The position numbers and the translations under genes were made by a program. A stretch of 64,000 nucleotides of DNA. Origin: Bowmanella pacifica (GTDB taxonomy: Bacteria; Pseudomonadota; Gammaproteobacteria; Enterobacterales; Alteromonadaceae). The stretch is from NCBI RefSeq assembly GCF_014645355.1, contig NZ_BMLS01000001.1, positions 1,240,001 through 1,304,000 of the forward strand. Direction: 5' to 3'. Under the pieces are notes generated by a model that did not search any database, was not told where the DNA came from, and saw only the letters and a program-made list of their open reading frames with translations. Numbering within the stretch: the stretch's first letter is position 1; each line of letters opens with the position of its first letter. Positions 25,089-35,015 of the stretch are shown here, piece after piece.

Positions 25089-27259
25089 TAAGCCGGCGTG
25101 AGTCTGGCGTAGGCCAATACCAACCATTTGCTGCCTACATCGCTGAAATTCACCTGCACCCTGGCGTGTTCGCCCGAGCCTTCGTAATTCAGCACCGTGC
25201 CTTCGCCAAATTTAGGATGCAGCACCCGCTGCCCCAATTGAAAGCCAGTGCTTTCAAAGGCCATATGTGAGGTGGCCGGGGTAAAACGGTTTTGTACCGG
25301 CCGGGATACCTGAGTGGCACGCAGGCGGATTTCCTCAATACAATCGGATGGGATCTCACGTATAAAGCGCGACGGTGTATGGTACTTGTCCTGACCGTAC
25401 AAGCGGCGGCTTTCCGCATAGGTGATATACAGCTTCTGCATGGCGCGGGTCATACCCACGTAGCAAAGCCGACGCTCTTCTTCCAAACGCCCTGGCTCTT
25501 CATTGCTCATCTGACTGGGGAACATGCCTTCTTCCACCCCGGCAATCACCACCAGTGGAAATTCCAGGCCCTTGGCACTATGCATGGTCATCATCTGCAC
25601 CGCATCCTGATGGCTGTCAGCCTGGGTTTCCCCCGCTTCCAACGAGGCATGAGCCAAAAAGGCCGATAGCGGCGTCATACCTTCGGCTTCATCCGGAGCG
25701 ACAAATTGTTTACAGGCCGTTACCAGTTCTTCCAGGTTCTCTATGCGGGCCTGGGCCTTTTCGCCTTTTTCGGCCTGATACATAGCGTACAAACCCGAGG
25801 CTTTAATAGCTAAGTCGGCCTGCTGCTCCAGTGCCAGACCGGGCAGATCTTCCTGTAGCTTAAGCACCAAATCCACAAAGCCCTGCAAGGCATTAGCTGC
25901 GCGGCCGGATAAACGCTTTTCCCGCAGCATCAGTAAGGCCGCCAGCCACATGGACTGCTCGGTGGCCTTTGCCACTTCTCGTACCTGCTCCAAAGTTCGC
26001 TCACCTATGCCACGGGCTGGGGTATTTACCACCCGCTCAAACGCCGCATCATCCAGTGGCTGATTGGCCATACGCAAATAGCCCAGGGCATCTTTGATTT
26101 CCTGACGCTCGAAGAATCGCAAGCCGCCATAAATACGATACGCCAGACCTTCGTGCAGCATGCCTTCTTCCAGCACCCGCGACTGGGCGTTATTACGGTA
26201 AAGTACCGCGCAGTCACTTAAGGCGCCGCCTTTCTCCTGCCAACTGCGAATTTGCGACACAATAAAACGGGCTTCATCCAGCTCATTAAAACCGGCATAC
26301 AGGGAAATGGGTTCCCCTTCGCTGCCTTCGGTCCAGAGTTCTTTCCCCAGACGGCCGCTGTTATTTTCGATCACAGTGTTGGCGGCTTTGAGGATCTTGC
26401 CGGTAGAGCGGTAGTTCTGCTCAAGTCGAATGGTGGTGGCACCGTCAAAGTCGCGCAGAAAATGCTGAATATTATCCACGTTGGCGCCGCGCCAGCCGTA
26501 GATAGACTGGTCATCATCACCCACAATCATCATGTTGTTGGTAGGGCAGGCCAGCAGGCGCAACCAGGCGTATTGGATGTTGTTAGTATCCTGAAACTCG
26601 TCCACCAGAATGGCGCGAAAACGCTGCTGGTAATGTTGCAGAATACGCGGATGGTTCACCCACAGCTCATGCGCGCGCAGCAGCAGTTCGGCGAAATCAA
26701 TTAAACCAGCCCGGTCACAGGTATCCTGATAAACCTGATAAATCTCGCGCATTTGGGTTTGCGACGGGTCACCATGAGTTTCAATATGCTGAGGACGCAA
26801 ACCTTCGTCTTTATTGCCGTTGATATACCACTGAATAGATTTAGGCGACCAATGCTTCTCGTCCAGATTCATGCTTTTCAATACCCGGCGGATCAAACGA
26901 TGTTGATCGTCTGAGTCCAGGATCTGAAAGTTTTCCGGTAAAGCGGCTTCCTGATAATGCGTGCGCAATAACCTGTGCGCCAAGCCATGGAAGGTACCAA
27001 TCCACATGCCCTGTAAAGAGGAACGCATCAGGCTCTCTACCCGCGAACGCATCTCTCTGGCGGCTTTATTGGTAAAGGTCACCGCCAGAATGCCAAAGGG
27101 CGAAATCCCTTCTACATCCATCAGCCAGGCCATACGATGCACCAGCACCCGGGTTTTACCACTGCCGGCCCCAGCGAGCACCAGCATATCACTAGGTGGC
27201 GCGGCCACCGCCTGGCGTTGTTTATCATTCAGGGAGTCGAGTAGGGCTGATACATCCAT
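25088..27259 (-). CDS. uvrD: DNA helicase II UvrD
   Basis: A superfamily 1A 3'-5' helicase for nucleotide excision repair and mismatch repair, 723 residues. Motifs: GAGSGKT (about 30-36), [58 protein letters not shown] and RLCYVGMTRA. The C-terminus holds the UvrD/PcrA tail that binds RNA polymerase and UvrB, here FQLGQRVLHPKFGEGTVLNYEG. These features separate it from Rep at 6986-8998. A LexA-like box lies 47-62 bases upstream of the ATG. It is downstream of the lptM-yigB block on the same strand, but a convergent YkgJ-type gene separates them. Confidence 0.97.
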   Translation of the reverse strand: MDVSALLDSLNDKQRQAVAAPPSDMLVLAGAGSGKTRVLVHRMAWLMDVEGISPFGILAVTFTNKAAREMRSRVESLMRSSLQGMWIGTFHGLAHRLLRTHYQEAALPENFQILDSDDQHRLIRRVLKSMNLDEKHWSPKSIQWYINGNKDEGLRPQHIETHGDPSQTQMREIYQVYQDTCDRAGLIDFAELLLRAHELWVNHPRILQHYQQRFRAILVDEFQDTNNIQYAWLRLLACPTNNMMIVGDDDQSIYGWRGANVDNIQHFLRDFDGATTIRLEQNYRSTGKILKAANTVIENNSGRLGKELWTEGSEGEPISLYAGFNELDEARFIVSQIRSWQEKGGALSDCAVLYRNNAQSRVLEEGMLHEGLAYRIYGGLRFFERQEIKDALGYLRMANQPLDDAAFERVVNTPARGIGERTLEQVREVAKATEQSMWLAALLMLREKRLSGRAANALQGFVDLVLKLQEDLPGLALEQQADLAIKASGLYAMYQAEKGEKAQARIENLEELVTACKQFVAPDEAEGMTPLSAFLAHASLEAGETQADSHQDAVQMMTMHSAKGLEFPLVVIAGVEEGMFPSQMSNEEPGRLEEERRLCYVGMTRAMQKLYITYAESRRLYGQDKYHTPSRFIREIPSDCIEEIRLRATQVSRPVQNRFTPATSHMAFESTGFQLGQRVLHPKFGEGTVLNYEGSGEHARVQVNFSDVGSKWLVLAYARLTPA

Positions 27260-27305
27260 CGGGTTTAGCTGGCAGTTGAGTAATGAAGGCAGTATATCAG
27301 TTGCA

Positions 27306-27321
27306 CTGTATTTTTATACAT
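27306..27321 (-). promoter_or_regulatory. Candidate LexA (SOS) box upstream of uvrD
   Basis: CTGTATTTTTATACAT matches the CTGT-N8-ACAG consensus with one change (the final half-site reads ACAT) and has the usual AT-rich core. It lies 47 bases before the uvrD start, next to a TATACT -10-like box on the minus strand. uvrD is a known SOS gene in relatives. Confidence 0.6.
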
Positions 27322-27556
27322 TCATTTGCCCTAATTGGCGGACCGCAAGTCACTTGCTTTGGCAGCTGTTGATGCTGATTTGAGCCCAGCCCTTGAGTAG
27401 GAATATTTTTGCTCCCCCATTGTGGAAATATCCGACTCCGGATTAGAATCCGCCGTTGGCCCTTAATACCCTTAAAGGGTAATACTGCAGCGCCCTTGCT
27501 GTAGTAAAGCTGCCCACCTTTTTTGATTGTTACTGTCATTTTTTTGCGGAGTCTAT

Positions 27557-28159
27557 ATGCAAAGACTGCGGGATTTATCGCGTCTTGTTGAGGCTGTGTA
27601 TGGCGAACTCGATCATACCTTTGGCACTTATCAACAAAACTCCGGGCTGACCTGTCGGCCAGGCTGCGGCGCGTGCTGCAATAATCCGGAGATTGACGCC
27701 ACGGCCCTGGAAATGTTGCCGCTGGCACTGGAAATATACGATCAAGGCAGAGCCGAGCAAGTTCTGCAGGAACTCGAGGCCTATTCTGGCTTTGCTTGTT
27801 TTCATTATGTGCGTCACTCACTGGATGGCGTGCAAGGCCAATGCGGCGTATACCAACAGCGCCCAGCGATTTGTCGGATGTTCGGTGCTGCCGGTGTTAA
27901 AGACAAACAGGCAGGCATGCGGCTATCCGTATGCCGCACCATCAAAGCAGATAGAACAGCAGAATATCAGCAAACCCTCATCACCATGCTATCCGCCCCA
28001 GCCCCCGGTATAGCGGCCGGCAAAGACAGGGTAAGAAGTTTGGACTATGAACTGGGCAAACAGGATCTGCCGATAAATCAGGCCTTGAAAATGGCACTGG
28101 AGAGAGTGTTATTTATGGCCTATTACAGCGACTTTGAACAAAGCGAAGACGTGGCTTAA
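27557..28159 (+). CDS. YkgJ family cysteine-cluster protein
   Basis: A cytoplasmic protein of 200 residues with the conserved cysteine cluster of the family, likely binding zinc or an iron-sulfur centre. Visible motifs are CRPGCGACC near residue 36, CFHY in the middle, and CGVYQQRPAICRMFG, followed by a further Cys in LSVCR. The ATG at 27557 has GCGGAG directly upstream and is preferred to a TTG ten codons earlier. It diverges from uvrD, and its stop codon overlaps the stop of the convergent yigB by 3-4 bases (TTAA). Function is unknown in the family. Confidence 0.85.
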   Translation: MQRLRDLSRLVEAVYGELDHTFGTYQQNSGLTCRPGCGACCNNPEIDATALEMLPLALEIYDQGRAEQVLQELEAYSGFACFHYVRHSLDGVQGQCGVYQQRPAICRMFGAAGVKDKQAGMRLSVCRTIKADRTAEYQQTLITMLSAPAPGIAAGKDRVRSLDYELGKQDLPINQALKMALERVLFMAYYSDFEQSEDVA

Positions 28160-28872
28160 ACCAGTTGCAGTAACTCGCTCAACTCATGCAACTGCACATG
28201 GGGCAACAACAGGCCTGGCTCTTGCGTAAGTTGCATGTTGCGATTGGCAGCATACCAGGCAGCCTGATAACCCGCTTGCAACGCACCAAGCACATCATTG
28301 TAGAGGTTATCACCTATATGCAGGATATCCTGTGGTGCCAAGTCCAATTGCCTGGCCGCCAGGTTAAACATAGCAGCGTGGGGTTTCATGGGCTGGCTCA
28401 GGCTGGCATGCAAGCTAAAGCGGAAATACTCAGCAATGCCAATCTTCTGCAAGTCCACATTGCCGTTTGTAATCGCCACCAAAGGCAGTTTTTCAGCCAG
28501 CCTGGCAAGTAAAGAACATATGTTCTTATCCACTTTAAACTGACTACGGCTGTCATAAAAATACTCAAAGGTGCTATCAATGGCGTGCTCCAGAGCCACA
28601 CCCTGATAGCCACAGTGCAGCAACCCGCGACGTAAAACGACGCGTCGCAACTCGCCCATATCGTTGTGCAGCGCAGGCCGTTCAAACAACGCCAGCCTTT
28701 TAATTTCGTGCCAGAAGGCAAGATCTGTAGACTGGGTGGCAGCATAGTGCAGGTGCAAAAAATCCAACATGGCTTGCTCGGCTTTTTGTAAAACCGGTTT
28801 GTTGTTGTAGAGGGTGTCGTCCAGGTCAAAGGTGAGGGCGAGCGGACGATGATAAGCGCGGTAAAAGATCAT
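28156..28872 (-). CDS. yigB: HAD family phosphatase YigB
   Basis: A HAD-superfamily hydrolase of 238 residues. In E. coli YigB dephosphorylates the 5-amino-6-(5-phospho-D-ribitylamino)uracil intermediate of riboflavin synthesis. HAD motifs: [12 protein letters not shown] with both Asp residues, II AITNGN, III the K in [25 protein letters not shown]. The ATG overlaps the stop of xerC by four bases (ATGA), so it is coupled. It is the last gene of the lptM-lysA-dapF-DUF484-xerC-yigB unit, the same order as in enterobacteria and Shewanella. Confidence 0.93.
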   Translation of the reverse strand: MIFYRAYHRPLALTFDLDDTLYNNKPVLQKAEQAMLDFLHLHYAATQSTDLAFWHEIKRLALFERPALHNDMGELRRVVLRRGLLHCGYQGVALEHAIDSTFEYFYDSRSQFKVDKNICSLLARLAEKLPLVAITNGNVDLQKIGIAEYFRFSLHASLSQPMKPHAAMFNLAARQLDLAPQDILHIGDNLYNDVLGALQAGYQAAWYAANRNMQLTQEPGLLLPHVQLHELSELLQLV

Positions 28873-29762
28873 TTATTCTTCTTTGCTCTTGGATGAGCAC
28901 CATCATATACCTGGGCAAGATGCTGAAAGTCTAAATGGGTATAAACCTGAGTAGTAGACAAATTGGCATGACCCAGCAGTTCCTGTACGCCACGCAGATC
29001 ACCACTTGACTCCAGCAGGTGGGTAGCAAAGGAATGGCGCAGTTTATGTGGGTGTACTGGCTGTACCATTCCCTGACGTTGCGCCCACAGGCCCATGCGC
29101 TTAGCGATTTGCCGGGAGGTAATACGTTGGCGCTGCATACTGACAAACAACGCGGTTTCGTCGGGTGGTGCCAACTGACCACGGACATTAAGCCAGGCAT
29201 CCAGGCTTTGTCTGGCTTGCTTGCCTATAGGTAATTGACGTTGCTTGCTGCCCTTACCTAACACTCGCAGCTCTCGCTCTCTGACATCCAGCAGGTTCAA
29301 GCCGGTTAGTTCAGCCAAGCGCAAACCGCATCCATACGTCAGTTCCAGCATGGCTTTATCGCGAATGGCAAGAATGTCATCACCAGGCTCAAATTCCAAT
29401 AACCCCGCCATTTCATCCACATGCAATTGCTTTGGCAAGGGACGGCCGCGCTTCGGCGCTTGCACACCGGTTGCGGGATTAAGTGGCAACACCCGCATCT
29501 GCACTAAATACTGACAAAAAGTACGCAAGGCAGATAAACGTAAAGCAATGGAGCTGGCACTTAAGCGCGCTAAACGCGCCTTGTTTAAAACACTGCGCAC
29601 ATGCTCGGTTTGTAGCTGTGACCAGTCTTGAATAGGTAATAATTGCGCTACCTGACGCAACTGACGCTGGTAATTGTCCAGGGTTTTAGGGGACAAGTTT
29701 CGTTCGTAACGAAGATGGGCCAGAAATGCCTCCAGCCGCTGTTCCAGGGCTGGCTCAAGCAT
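28869..29762 (-). CDS. xerC: Tyrosine recombinase XerC
   Basis: With XerD this enzyme resolves chromosome dimers at dif. The 297 residues comprise an N-terminal SAM-like core-binding domain (about 8-95) and the catalytic domain with all expected residues: Arg in GCGLRLAEL, Lys in [10 protein letters not shown], His-x-x-Arg in [12 protein letters not shown], His in [10 protein letters not shown] and the nucleophile Tyr in QVYTHLD. It follows the DUF484 gene after three bases and overlaps yigB. Position within the dapF cluster separates it from XerD, so the xerC name is well supported. Confidence 0.96.
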   Translation of the reverse strand: MLEPALEQRLEAFLAHLRYERNLSPKTLDNYQRQLRQVAQLLPIQDWSQLQTEHVRSVLNKARLARLSASSIALRLSALRTFCQYLVQMRVLPLNPATGVQAPKRGRPLPKQLHVDEMAGLLEFEPGDDILAIRDKAMLELTYGCGLRLAELTGLNLLDVRERELRVLGKGSKQRQLPIGKQARQSLDAWLNVRGQLAPPDETALFVSMQRQRITSRQIAKRMGLWAQRQGMVQPVHPHKLRHSFATHLLESSGDLRGVQELLGHANLSTTQVYTHLDFQHLAQVYDGAHPRAKKNK

Positions 29763-29765
29763 TAT

Positions 29766-30455
29766 TTAATACTCCGCCAGCTGCGGAACAACCAGGGTAA
29801 GAAACTTCTGCAGTTGCGTAATCAGTAAGGTATCCATACCTGGGTGAAAGTGATGTCCTTCATCGCTGCCGATGGCCAGCAGGCCCATCTCTCCGCGTTC
29901 ACCAAGTAACATCATGGCCACAGATTCGATACGCTTTTCCCCAAACAACAAGGCTTGCTCCTGCTGACTTAGGCGGCCCAGATAATAAATGCCACTGGTA
30001 AAACGCTTATCCAGCAACAAACGCTTGCTGGTTTCGGGCAGATCATCATCAAAACCAAAGAGTTTCAGCGACAAGGCGTGCAGTTCAAGTTGATGTAACA
30101 ATACCTGTTCAAGGGTGGCTCGCACTTCAAACAGGCTCTTACAACTAAACAGGCGCAGATTCAGGTCGGCATAAATGCGATAAATGCGCTCATTCTGCTT
30201 AGCAACCGACATCAATTCATTAATTTGGTGCTGCAACTGCCGCACCTTAAGGCGCAGTTGCTCGGCCTGGCGCTCAACCAGAGACACCGTGCCTTTCTGT
30301 TGATGAGGAATGCGTAAGGCGTCGAGAACGTTTGGATAAAACAGGAAAAAATCCGGATTCGCCAACAAATAATCCCTGACCTGCTCTTGGGTCAGAGAAT
30401 CATTGTCACTCACCAATGAGGCGGTGTGTTTTTCCTGTCTCGACATATCGCTCAT
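29766..30455 (-). CDS. DUF484 family protein (GAF-like)
   Basis: A cytoplasmic protein of 229 residues with a conserved start, [22 protein letters not shown], a long coiled coil ([22 protein letters not shown]) and a C-terminal GAF-like domain (about 85-225) ending [17 protein letters not shown]. The gene sits between dapF and xerC in most gammaproteobacteria. Its ATG overlaps the dapF stop by four bases. No enzymatic residues are obvious; the function is not established. Confidence 0.9.
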   Translation of the reverse strand: MSDMSRQEKHTASLVSDNDSLTQEQVRDYLLANPDFFLFYPNVLDALRIPHQQKGTVSLVERQAEQLRLKVRQLQHQINELMSVAKQNERIYRIYADLNLRLFSCKSLFEVRATLEQVLLHQLELHALSLKLFGFDDDLPETSKRLLLDKRFTSGIYYLGRLSQQEQALLFGEKRIESVAMMLLGERGEMGLLAIGSDEGHHFHPGMDTLLITQLQKFLTLVVPQLAEY

Positions 30456-31282
30456 AAACTGATGCTTCCATCAAACACGTGCTCGGCCGGTCCGGTCATT
30501 TTTACCACCTTATCCCGACCTTGCCAGCGAATATTCAGGGTGCCGCCGGGCAAATCCACCCGCACTTCGCTTTCCAGTTTGCCCCATAACTGCCCGACCA
30601 CAACTGCCGCGCAAGCACCGCTACCACAGGCCAGCGTCTCACCGCTGCCGCGCTCGAACACACGTAATTTGATGTGTTTAGGTGAAAGGATTTGCATGAA
30701 GCCGATATTGGCCCCTTCTGGAAATCTTTCATGTTGTACCAGCAAAGGCCCTAAGGTTTCAACTGGTGCCGTGTCAATATCTGGTACTTCCAGCACACAA
30801 TGGGGGTTGCCCATGGACACCGCCCCGCAGAATACCGTGTGATCTTCGGCACGAATAATATAGGTGGCCTCTTCCTTATTGGCCTTAAGTGGGATCTGGG
30901 CAGGTTCAAACTGTGGCTTGCCCATATTCACCGTGACCTGGCCGTCTTTTTCCAGGTACAAAACCATACGGCCTGCACGGGTTCCCACCACGATTTTATT
31001 ACGGTTGGTCAGGCCTTTTAACTTCACAAAACGCGCGAAGCAGCGGGCACCATTACCGCATTGAGAAACTTCCGAGCCATCAGCATTAAAAATGCGATAG
31101 TGGAAGTCCTGATCGGGGTCGTAGGGGGGTTCAACCATCAACAGTTGGTCAAAGCCGATACCGAAATTTCGATCCGCCAGTTGTTGAATCCTGTCCTTGG
31201 TAAAATACACATTCTGGGTCACGTTATCTATGACCATAAAGTCATTTCCCAGACCATGCATTTTTGAAAAGTGAATCTGCAT
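30452..31282 (-). CDS. dapF: Diaminopimelate epimerase
   Basis: Converts LL-diaminopimelate to meso-diaminopimelate for peptidoglycan and lysine synthesis. The 276 residues form two pseudo-symmetric halves, with the catalytic Cys pair in [13 protein letters not shown] (first) and [13 protein letters not shown] (second). The N-terminus [19 protein letters not shown] is canonical. The ATG at 31282 is the family start; there is an in-frame TTG seven codons earlier. It follows lysA after 31 bases and overlaps the DUF484 gene, so LysA, which consumes its product, is coexpressed. Confidence 0.97.
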   Translation of the reverse strand: MQIHFSKMHGLGNDFMVIDNVTQNVYFTKDRIQQLADRNFGIGFDQLLMVEPPYDPDQDFHYRIFNADGSEVSQCGNGARCFARFVKLKGLTNRNKIVVGTRAGRMVLYLEKDGQVTVNMGKPQFEPAQIPLKANKEEATYIIRAEDHTVFCGAVSMGNPHCVLEVPDIDTAPVETLGPLLVQHERFPEGANIGFMQILSPKHIKLRVFERGSGETLACGSGACAAVVVGQLWGKLESEVRVDLPGGTLNIRWQGRDKVVKMTGPAEHVFDGSISL

Positions 31283-31313
31283 CGGCACCACAGCTTTGTC
31301 CAATTGCCTTATA

Positions 31314-32564
31314 TTACGGAAGTTTATACTCGCCTTTGTAGAGGTCTGCGAGCTTTTCTCGCTCTCGGATCAGGTGCATCTTGTCACCATCCACCAAAAC
31401 CTCTGCCGGGCGACAGCGACTGTTGTAATTAGACGCCATGGCAAACCCGTAAGCGCCGGCACTGCGCACAGCGATTAAATCGCCTTCGGCCAGACCTAAT
31501 TCCCGATCTTTACCGAGAAAGTCACCGGTTTCACATACCGGGCCAACCACATCATACAGGGCCTTTTCACGATCTTGTGATCTGTCCACCTCAACAATAT
31601 CCATCCAGGCTGAATACAAGGCTGGTCTGAGCAGGTCATTCATGGCCGCATCTACCAGTGCAAAATTTTTCTGCGCGCCTCTTTTCAGAAACTCCACCTT
31701 ACTGACCAGAATACCGGCATTGGCCATAATGGCGCGTCCCGGCTCGAAAATCAGCGGCAGATTAGGGCGGTCTTGCATACGACTGACAACGGCTTGCACA
31801 TAAGTGTGTGGATCGGGTGGTGTCTCATCTTTATAGGTTACGCCCAGCCCTCCACCTACATCCAGGTGCTCAATTTCAATGCCGATAGCAGACAGTTCGT
31901 CCACCAACTCCAACAACCTGTCCAAGGCATCAACAAAAGGCGCTGTTTCGGTAAGCTGGGAACCGATGTGGCAGTCCATGCCGACAATCTTAATGTTTGC
32001 CATGGCGGCCGCCTCGCGGTACACAGCAACCGCCTGCTCACGCTCAATGCCAAATTTGTTGGCTTTTAGGCCGGTAGAAATATAGGGGTGGGTTTTGGCA
32101 TCCACATCCGGGTTCACCCGCAATGAAACTGGCGCTATTTTGCCCAGCTCACCGGCCACCTTGTTGATCCTCACCAGCTCGGACGGAGACTCTACGTTGA
32201 AGCACTTAATGCCCTGATTGAGGGCATAAGCAATTTCTTGCTCGGTTTTACCCACACCGGAAAACACCACTTTGCCGGGGTCGCCGCCCGCTTCCAGCAC
32301 ACGGGTTAATTCGCCACCAGAGACAATGTCAAATCCCGACCCCAAACGTGCCAGCAGATTAAGAATACCGATATTAGAATTGGCTTTTACCGCATAACAA
32401 ATCAGATGCGGATGGTCACCCACCGCGGTATCAAAGGCATGCCAATGTCTTTCGATAGTGGCGCGAGAGTAGATATAACAAGGGGTACCGTACTGTTCGA
32501 CGATATCGGCAACAGCGACATTCTCAGCGTGCAGCCGCTGATTCTGGTAGGAAAAGAAATCCAT
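31314..32564 (-). CDS. lysA: Diaminopimelate decarboxylase
   Basis: A PLP enzyme that makes lysine from meso-diaminopimelate. The fold-type III barrel carries the PLP lysine in [13 protein letters not shown] (about residue 55), HIGSQL, the GGGLGVTY phosphate loop, [11 protein letters not shown] and the catalytic CETGDFLG. Length is 416 residues, as usual. It starts directly after the lptM stop (TAGATG) and precedes dapF. It lies between lptM and dapF as in other gammaproteobacteria. Confidence 0.97.
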   Translation of the reverse strand: MDFFSYQNQRLHAENVAVADIVEQYGTPCYIYSRATIERHWHAFDTAVGDHPHLICYAVKANSNIGILNLLARLGSGFDIVSGGELTRVLEAGGDPGKVVFSGVGKTEQEIAYALNQGIKCFNVESPSELVRINKVAGELGKIAPVSLRVNPDVDAKTHPYISTGLKANKFGIEREQAVAVYREAAAMANIKIVGMDCHIGSQLTETAPFVDALDRLLELVDELSAIGIEIEHLDVGGGLGVTYKDETPPDPHTYVQAVVSRMQDRPNLPLIFEPGRAIMANAGILVSKVEFLKRGAQKNFALVDAAMNDLLRPALYSAWMDIVEVDRSQDREKALYDVVGPVCETGDFLGKDRELGLAEGDLIAVRSAGAYGFAMASNYNSRCRPAEVLVDGDKMHLIREREKLADLYKGEYKLP

Positions 32565-32735
32565 CTAATTCTGCTCTTGTGGTTTGCTGCTTGATTGGGA
32601 GCTGCTTTGGGCCTCTGGATCTTTGTTATCCGGCGCCTGGTCGGGCAGATACAATGCGCCGTTCTTCCCGCACGCGGTCAGCAACAGTACCATAAATCCC
32701 ACCACGAATTTCAGCTTCTTCACACACAGTCTCAT
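32565..32735 (-). CDS. lptM: LPS translocon maturation chaperone LptM (small lipoprotein, YifL)
   Basis: A 56-residue lipoprotein that helps assemble the LptD/LptE complex in E. coli. The signal sequence MRLCVKKLKFVVGFMVLLLTAC ends in the lipobox LTAC, directly followed by the family motif GKNGALYLP. The tail is Ser/Gln-rich and disordered. The stop codon abuts the lysA ATG. The ATG at 32735 has no strong ribosome site. Position before lysA is the usual one. No cyaY gene, often found divergent here, is present in this window. Confidence 0.88.
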   Translation of the reverse strand: MRLCVKKLKFVVGFMVLLLTACGKNGALYLPDQAPDNKDPEAQSSSQSSSKPQEQN

Positions 32736-33061
32736 TACTATACATAGGGCCTGCTATGATGGCATTGCCGGTAAAAAAAGCAAAGACCACCGTTGCAGAT
32801 TCACGATAAGCCACCGCAATCTGCATTCAGGCAGTAAATTTATGTTTCTGTGTATAAAAATCCTGGGGTTCTGCATAAAAGCCCATTTATACTATGCGAC
32901 GTTAGACAACAGAGATTTTCTTCCGCTGCTGAGATTACAAAAAGTGGTATGGAATCAGTTCAGCATCTGACACTTTGCGCCATAAATTTTCAGGCGCACT
33001 CGCATGGAACCCACAGCGGTTTCAACCCTGTTTTTCTTATCGACCAAAGGGAGACTATACC
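32736..33061. other. Divergent intergenic region between lptM and speA
   Basis: About 326 bases without a gene. It must carry both promoters. A TATACT box at 32888-32893 on the plus strand is a candidate -10 for speA, with no good -35. AAAGGGAG at 33046-33053 is the speA ribosome site. No cyaY remnant is seen. Confidence 0.5.
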
Positions 33062-34981
33062 TTGGCAGATTGGACTATTGACGATGCAGAGCGTCTCTAT
33101 CGCGTAAAGCGTTGGGGCGGCGGGTATTTTGAAATTGGTGATAACGGTAACCTGCACATTACGCCGGTACCGGGCAATCCCCAAGTTCGAATAGATTTCA
33201 AAAGCGTCATTGAAGAAATGAAGCAAGAGGGAATCCAATTCCCCGTTGTGGTGCGATTCCACGACATTCTTCGTTCTCAAGTTGCGGAGTTAAATCAAAC
33301 CTTCCGCAATCAGATAGAAGAAGCCGAGTATCAAGGCAAATACATGGGCGTGTATCCGGTTAAAGTTAACCAGATGCGCGAAGTGGTTGAAGAGATCGTC
33401 GATGCCGGCGCTCCCTTTGACTACGGACTGGAAGCTGGCTCCAAGGCCGAATTACTGACGGTACTGGCCTTCAACACCAATGAATCCGCCCTGACAATTC
33501 TGAACGGCTACAAAGACGAAGAGTTTATGCGCCTGGCGTTGCTTGGCCGTAAACTGGGTCGCAAGATCATAGTAGTGGTTGAGAAATACTCCGAGCTGCT
33601 GTCTTTGGTGCGCATTTCCAAAGAGTTGGAGATTGATCCCATTATCGGCCTACGCTCCAAAATGACGGTAAAAGGTCGCGGTAAGTGGGAAAGCTCAGGG
33701 GGCGACCGAGCCAAGTTCGGCCTGACCATTGCCGAAATCATCAATGCTGCCCGCTATCTTGAGCAGCAAGGTCTGGCGCATACCCTGAAGCTGCTGCATT
33801 TCCATATCGGTTCTCAGTTAGTGGATATTCGCTCGGTGAAGGATGCCGTGGCCGAAGGTGGCCGTATTTATGCTGAGCTGCGCAAAATGGGCGTGGACCT
33901 GGAATTTGTTGATGTGGGCGGCGGCCTGGGGATTGATTACGATGGTACCCAATCCACCAGCGACTCCTCGCGTAACTACAGCATGCAGGAATACGTTGCC
34001 GATGTAGTGTACGGCATGAAAGAAGTGTGCGATCTGGAAGGTGTGCCACACCCTAACCTGGTCAGCGAAAGTGGCCGTGCCATTACTGCACACCACAGCT
34101 GTGTGGTGGCGCAAATCGTCGGCGAAATCAAAAACAGTACAGTGCAGTTTGATACCTCAGAGGAAGAAGACGAGCATGTGTTTGTGCGCAACATGCGCGG
34201 CCTGGTGAGCTCACTGGAAGAGGATGGCGACAATCTGCAGGAGATCTTCAATGATGCCTCGCAGTGGAAGGAACAAGCCATTGATGCCTTCAAACTGCGG
34301 GTGATTTCGCTGTCTGAGCTGGCCAAAATAGAAACTTTCTATTGGCAGTTGATGACCTATCTGCACAGAAAGATCAAAGAAGTGGAGTTTGTGCCGGAAG
34401 AGCTGCAAGAGTTACAGTACGACTTGTCGTCCCAGTATCTGTGTAACTTCTCGGTATTTCAGTCGGCTGCGGATACCTGGGCCATTGATCAGGTACTGCC
34501 GGTTGTGCCGCTGATCCGCATGAATGAGAAGCCAACGGTAAACTGTTCATTGGTGGATATTACTTGTGACAGCGACGGCAAGATTGACCAGTTCGTGGGT
34601 GAAAACGGTGTCGCCGATGTACTACCCATCCATCCGCTTAAGCCGGGTGAAGATTACTTTATTGGTTTGTTCCTGACCGGTGCTTACCAGGACGTAATGG
34701 GGGATATGCACAACCTGTTCGGTCGCTTAAACGAAGTTCATATCTTCAGTGATGATGACGATCCGGAAGACTTCTATATTGAAGAAGTGGTCACGGGTTC
34801 ATCGGTCAGCAATGTGTTGTCTATTATGCAATACAATCCTTCGGCCATGGCCCAGGACGTGAAACGCATCATCGACAAGCATGTGGCAGCCGGCAGCATT
34901 AAGCCCCGCGAAGGGGTGAAATGGACAGACTTCTATGAAGACTGTCTGCATGGCTACACTTACCTAAAGACCAGCAAGTAA
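33062..34981 (+). CDS. speA: Biosynthetic arginine decarboxylase (UUG start)
   Basis: Makes agmatine from arginine, the first step of one route to putrescine. The 639-residue PLP enzyme shows VYPVKVNQM with the PLP lysine, HFHIGSQ, VDVGGGLGIDYDGT and SESGRAITAHHS, then the SpeA-type C-terminal half. The start is taken as TTG at 33062 (LADWTIDDAERLY), because AAAGGGAG stands eight bases upstream, the length matches other SpeA proteins, and no ATG or GTG occurs before the conserved region. A terminator overlapping the end of the convergent serine hydrolase gene follows. Confidence 0.95.
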   Translation: MADWTIDDAERLYRVKRWGGGYFEIGDNGNLHITPVPGNPQVRIDFKSVIEEMKQEGIQFPVVVRFHDILRSQVAELNQTFRNQIEEAEYQGKYMGVYPVKVNQMREVVEEIVDAGAPFDYGLEAGSKAELLTVLAFNTNESALTILNGYKDEEFMRLALLGRKLGRKIIVVVEKYSELLSLVRISKELEIDPIIGLRSKMTVKGRGKWESSGGDRAKFGLTIAEIINAARYLEQQGLAHTLKLLHFHIGSQLVDIRSVKDAVAEGGRIYAELRKMGVDLEFVDVGGGLGIDYDGTQSTSDSSRNYSMQEYVADVVYGMKEVCDLEGVPHPNLVSESGRAITAHHSCVVAQIVGEIKNSTVQFDTSEEEDEHVFVRNMRGLVSSLEEDGDNLQEIFNDASQWKEQAIDAFKLRVISLSELAKIETFYWQLMTYLHRKIKEVEFVPEELQELQYDLSSQYLCNFSVFQSAADTWAIDQVLPVVPLIRMNEKPTVNCSLVDITCDSDGKIDQFVGENGVADVLPIHPLKPGEDYFIGLFLTGAYQDVMGDMHNLFGRLNEVHIFSDDDDPEDFYIEEVVTGSSVSNVLSIMQYNPSAMAQDVKRIIDKHVAAGSIKPREGVKWTDFYEDCLHGYTYLKTSK

Positions 34982-34988
34982 TACTCTC

Positions 34989-35015
34989 TCAGGGCGCGGC
35001 CTGCGCCCTGATTTT
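34989..35015 (+). terminator. Rho-independent terminator after speA, inside the end of the convergent gene
   Basis: TCAGGGCGC, loop GGCCT, GCGCCCTGA, TTTTC. The left arm contains the complement of the stop codon of the minus-strand serine hydrolase, so the stem encodes that protein's last residues. Confidence 0.8.

Noticed and set aside
32736-33061. cyaY divergent from lptM, expected from gene order in relatives
   Set aside because: No open frame or remnant with CyaY features was found.
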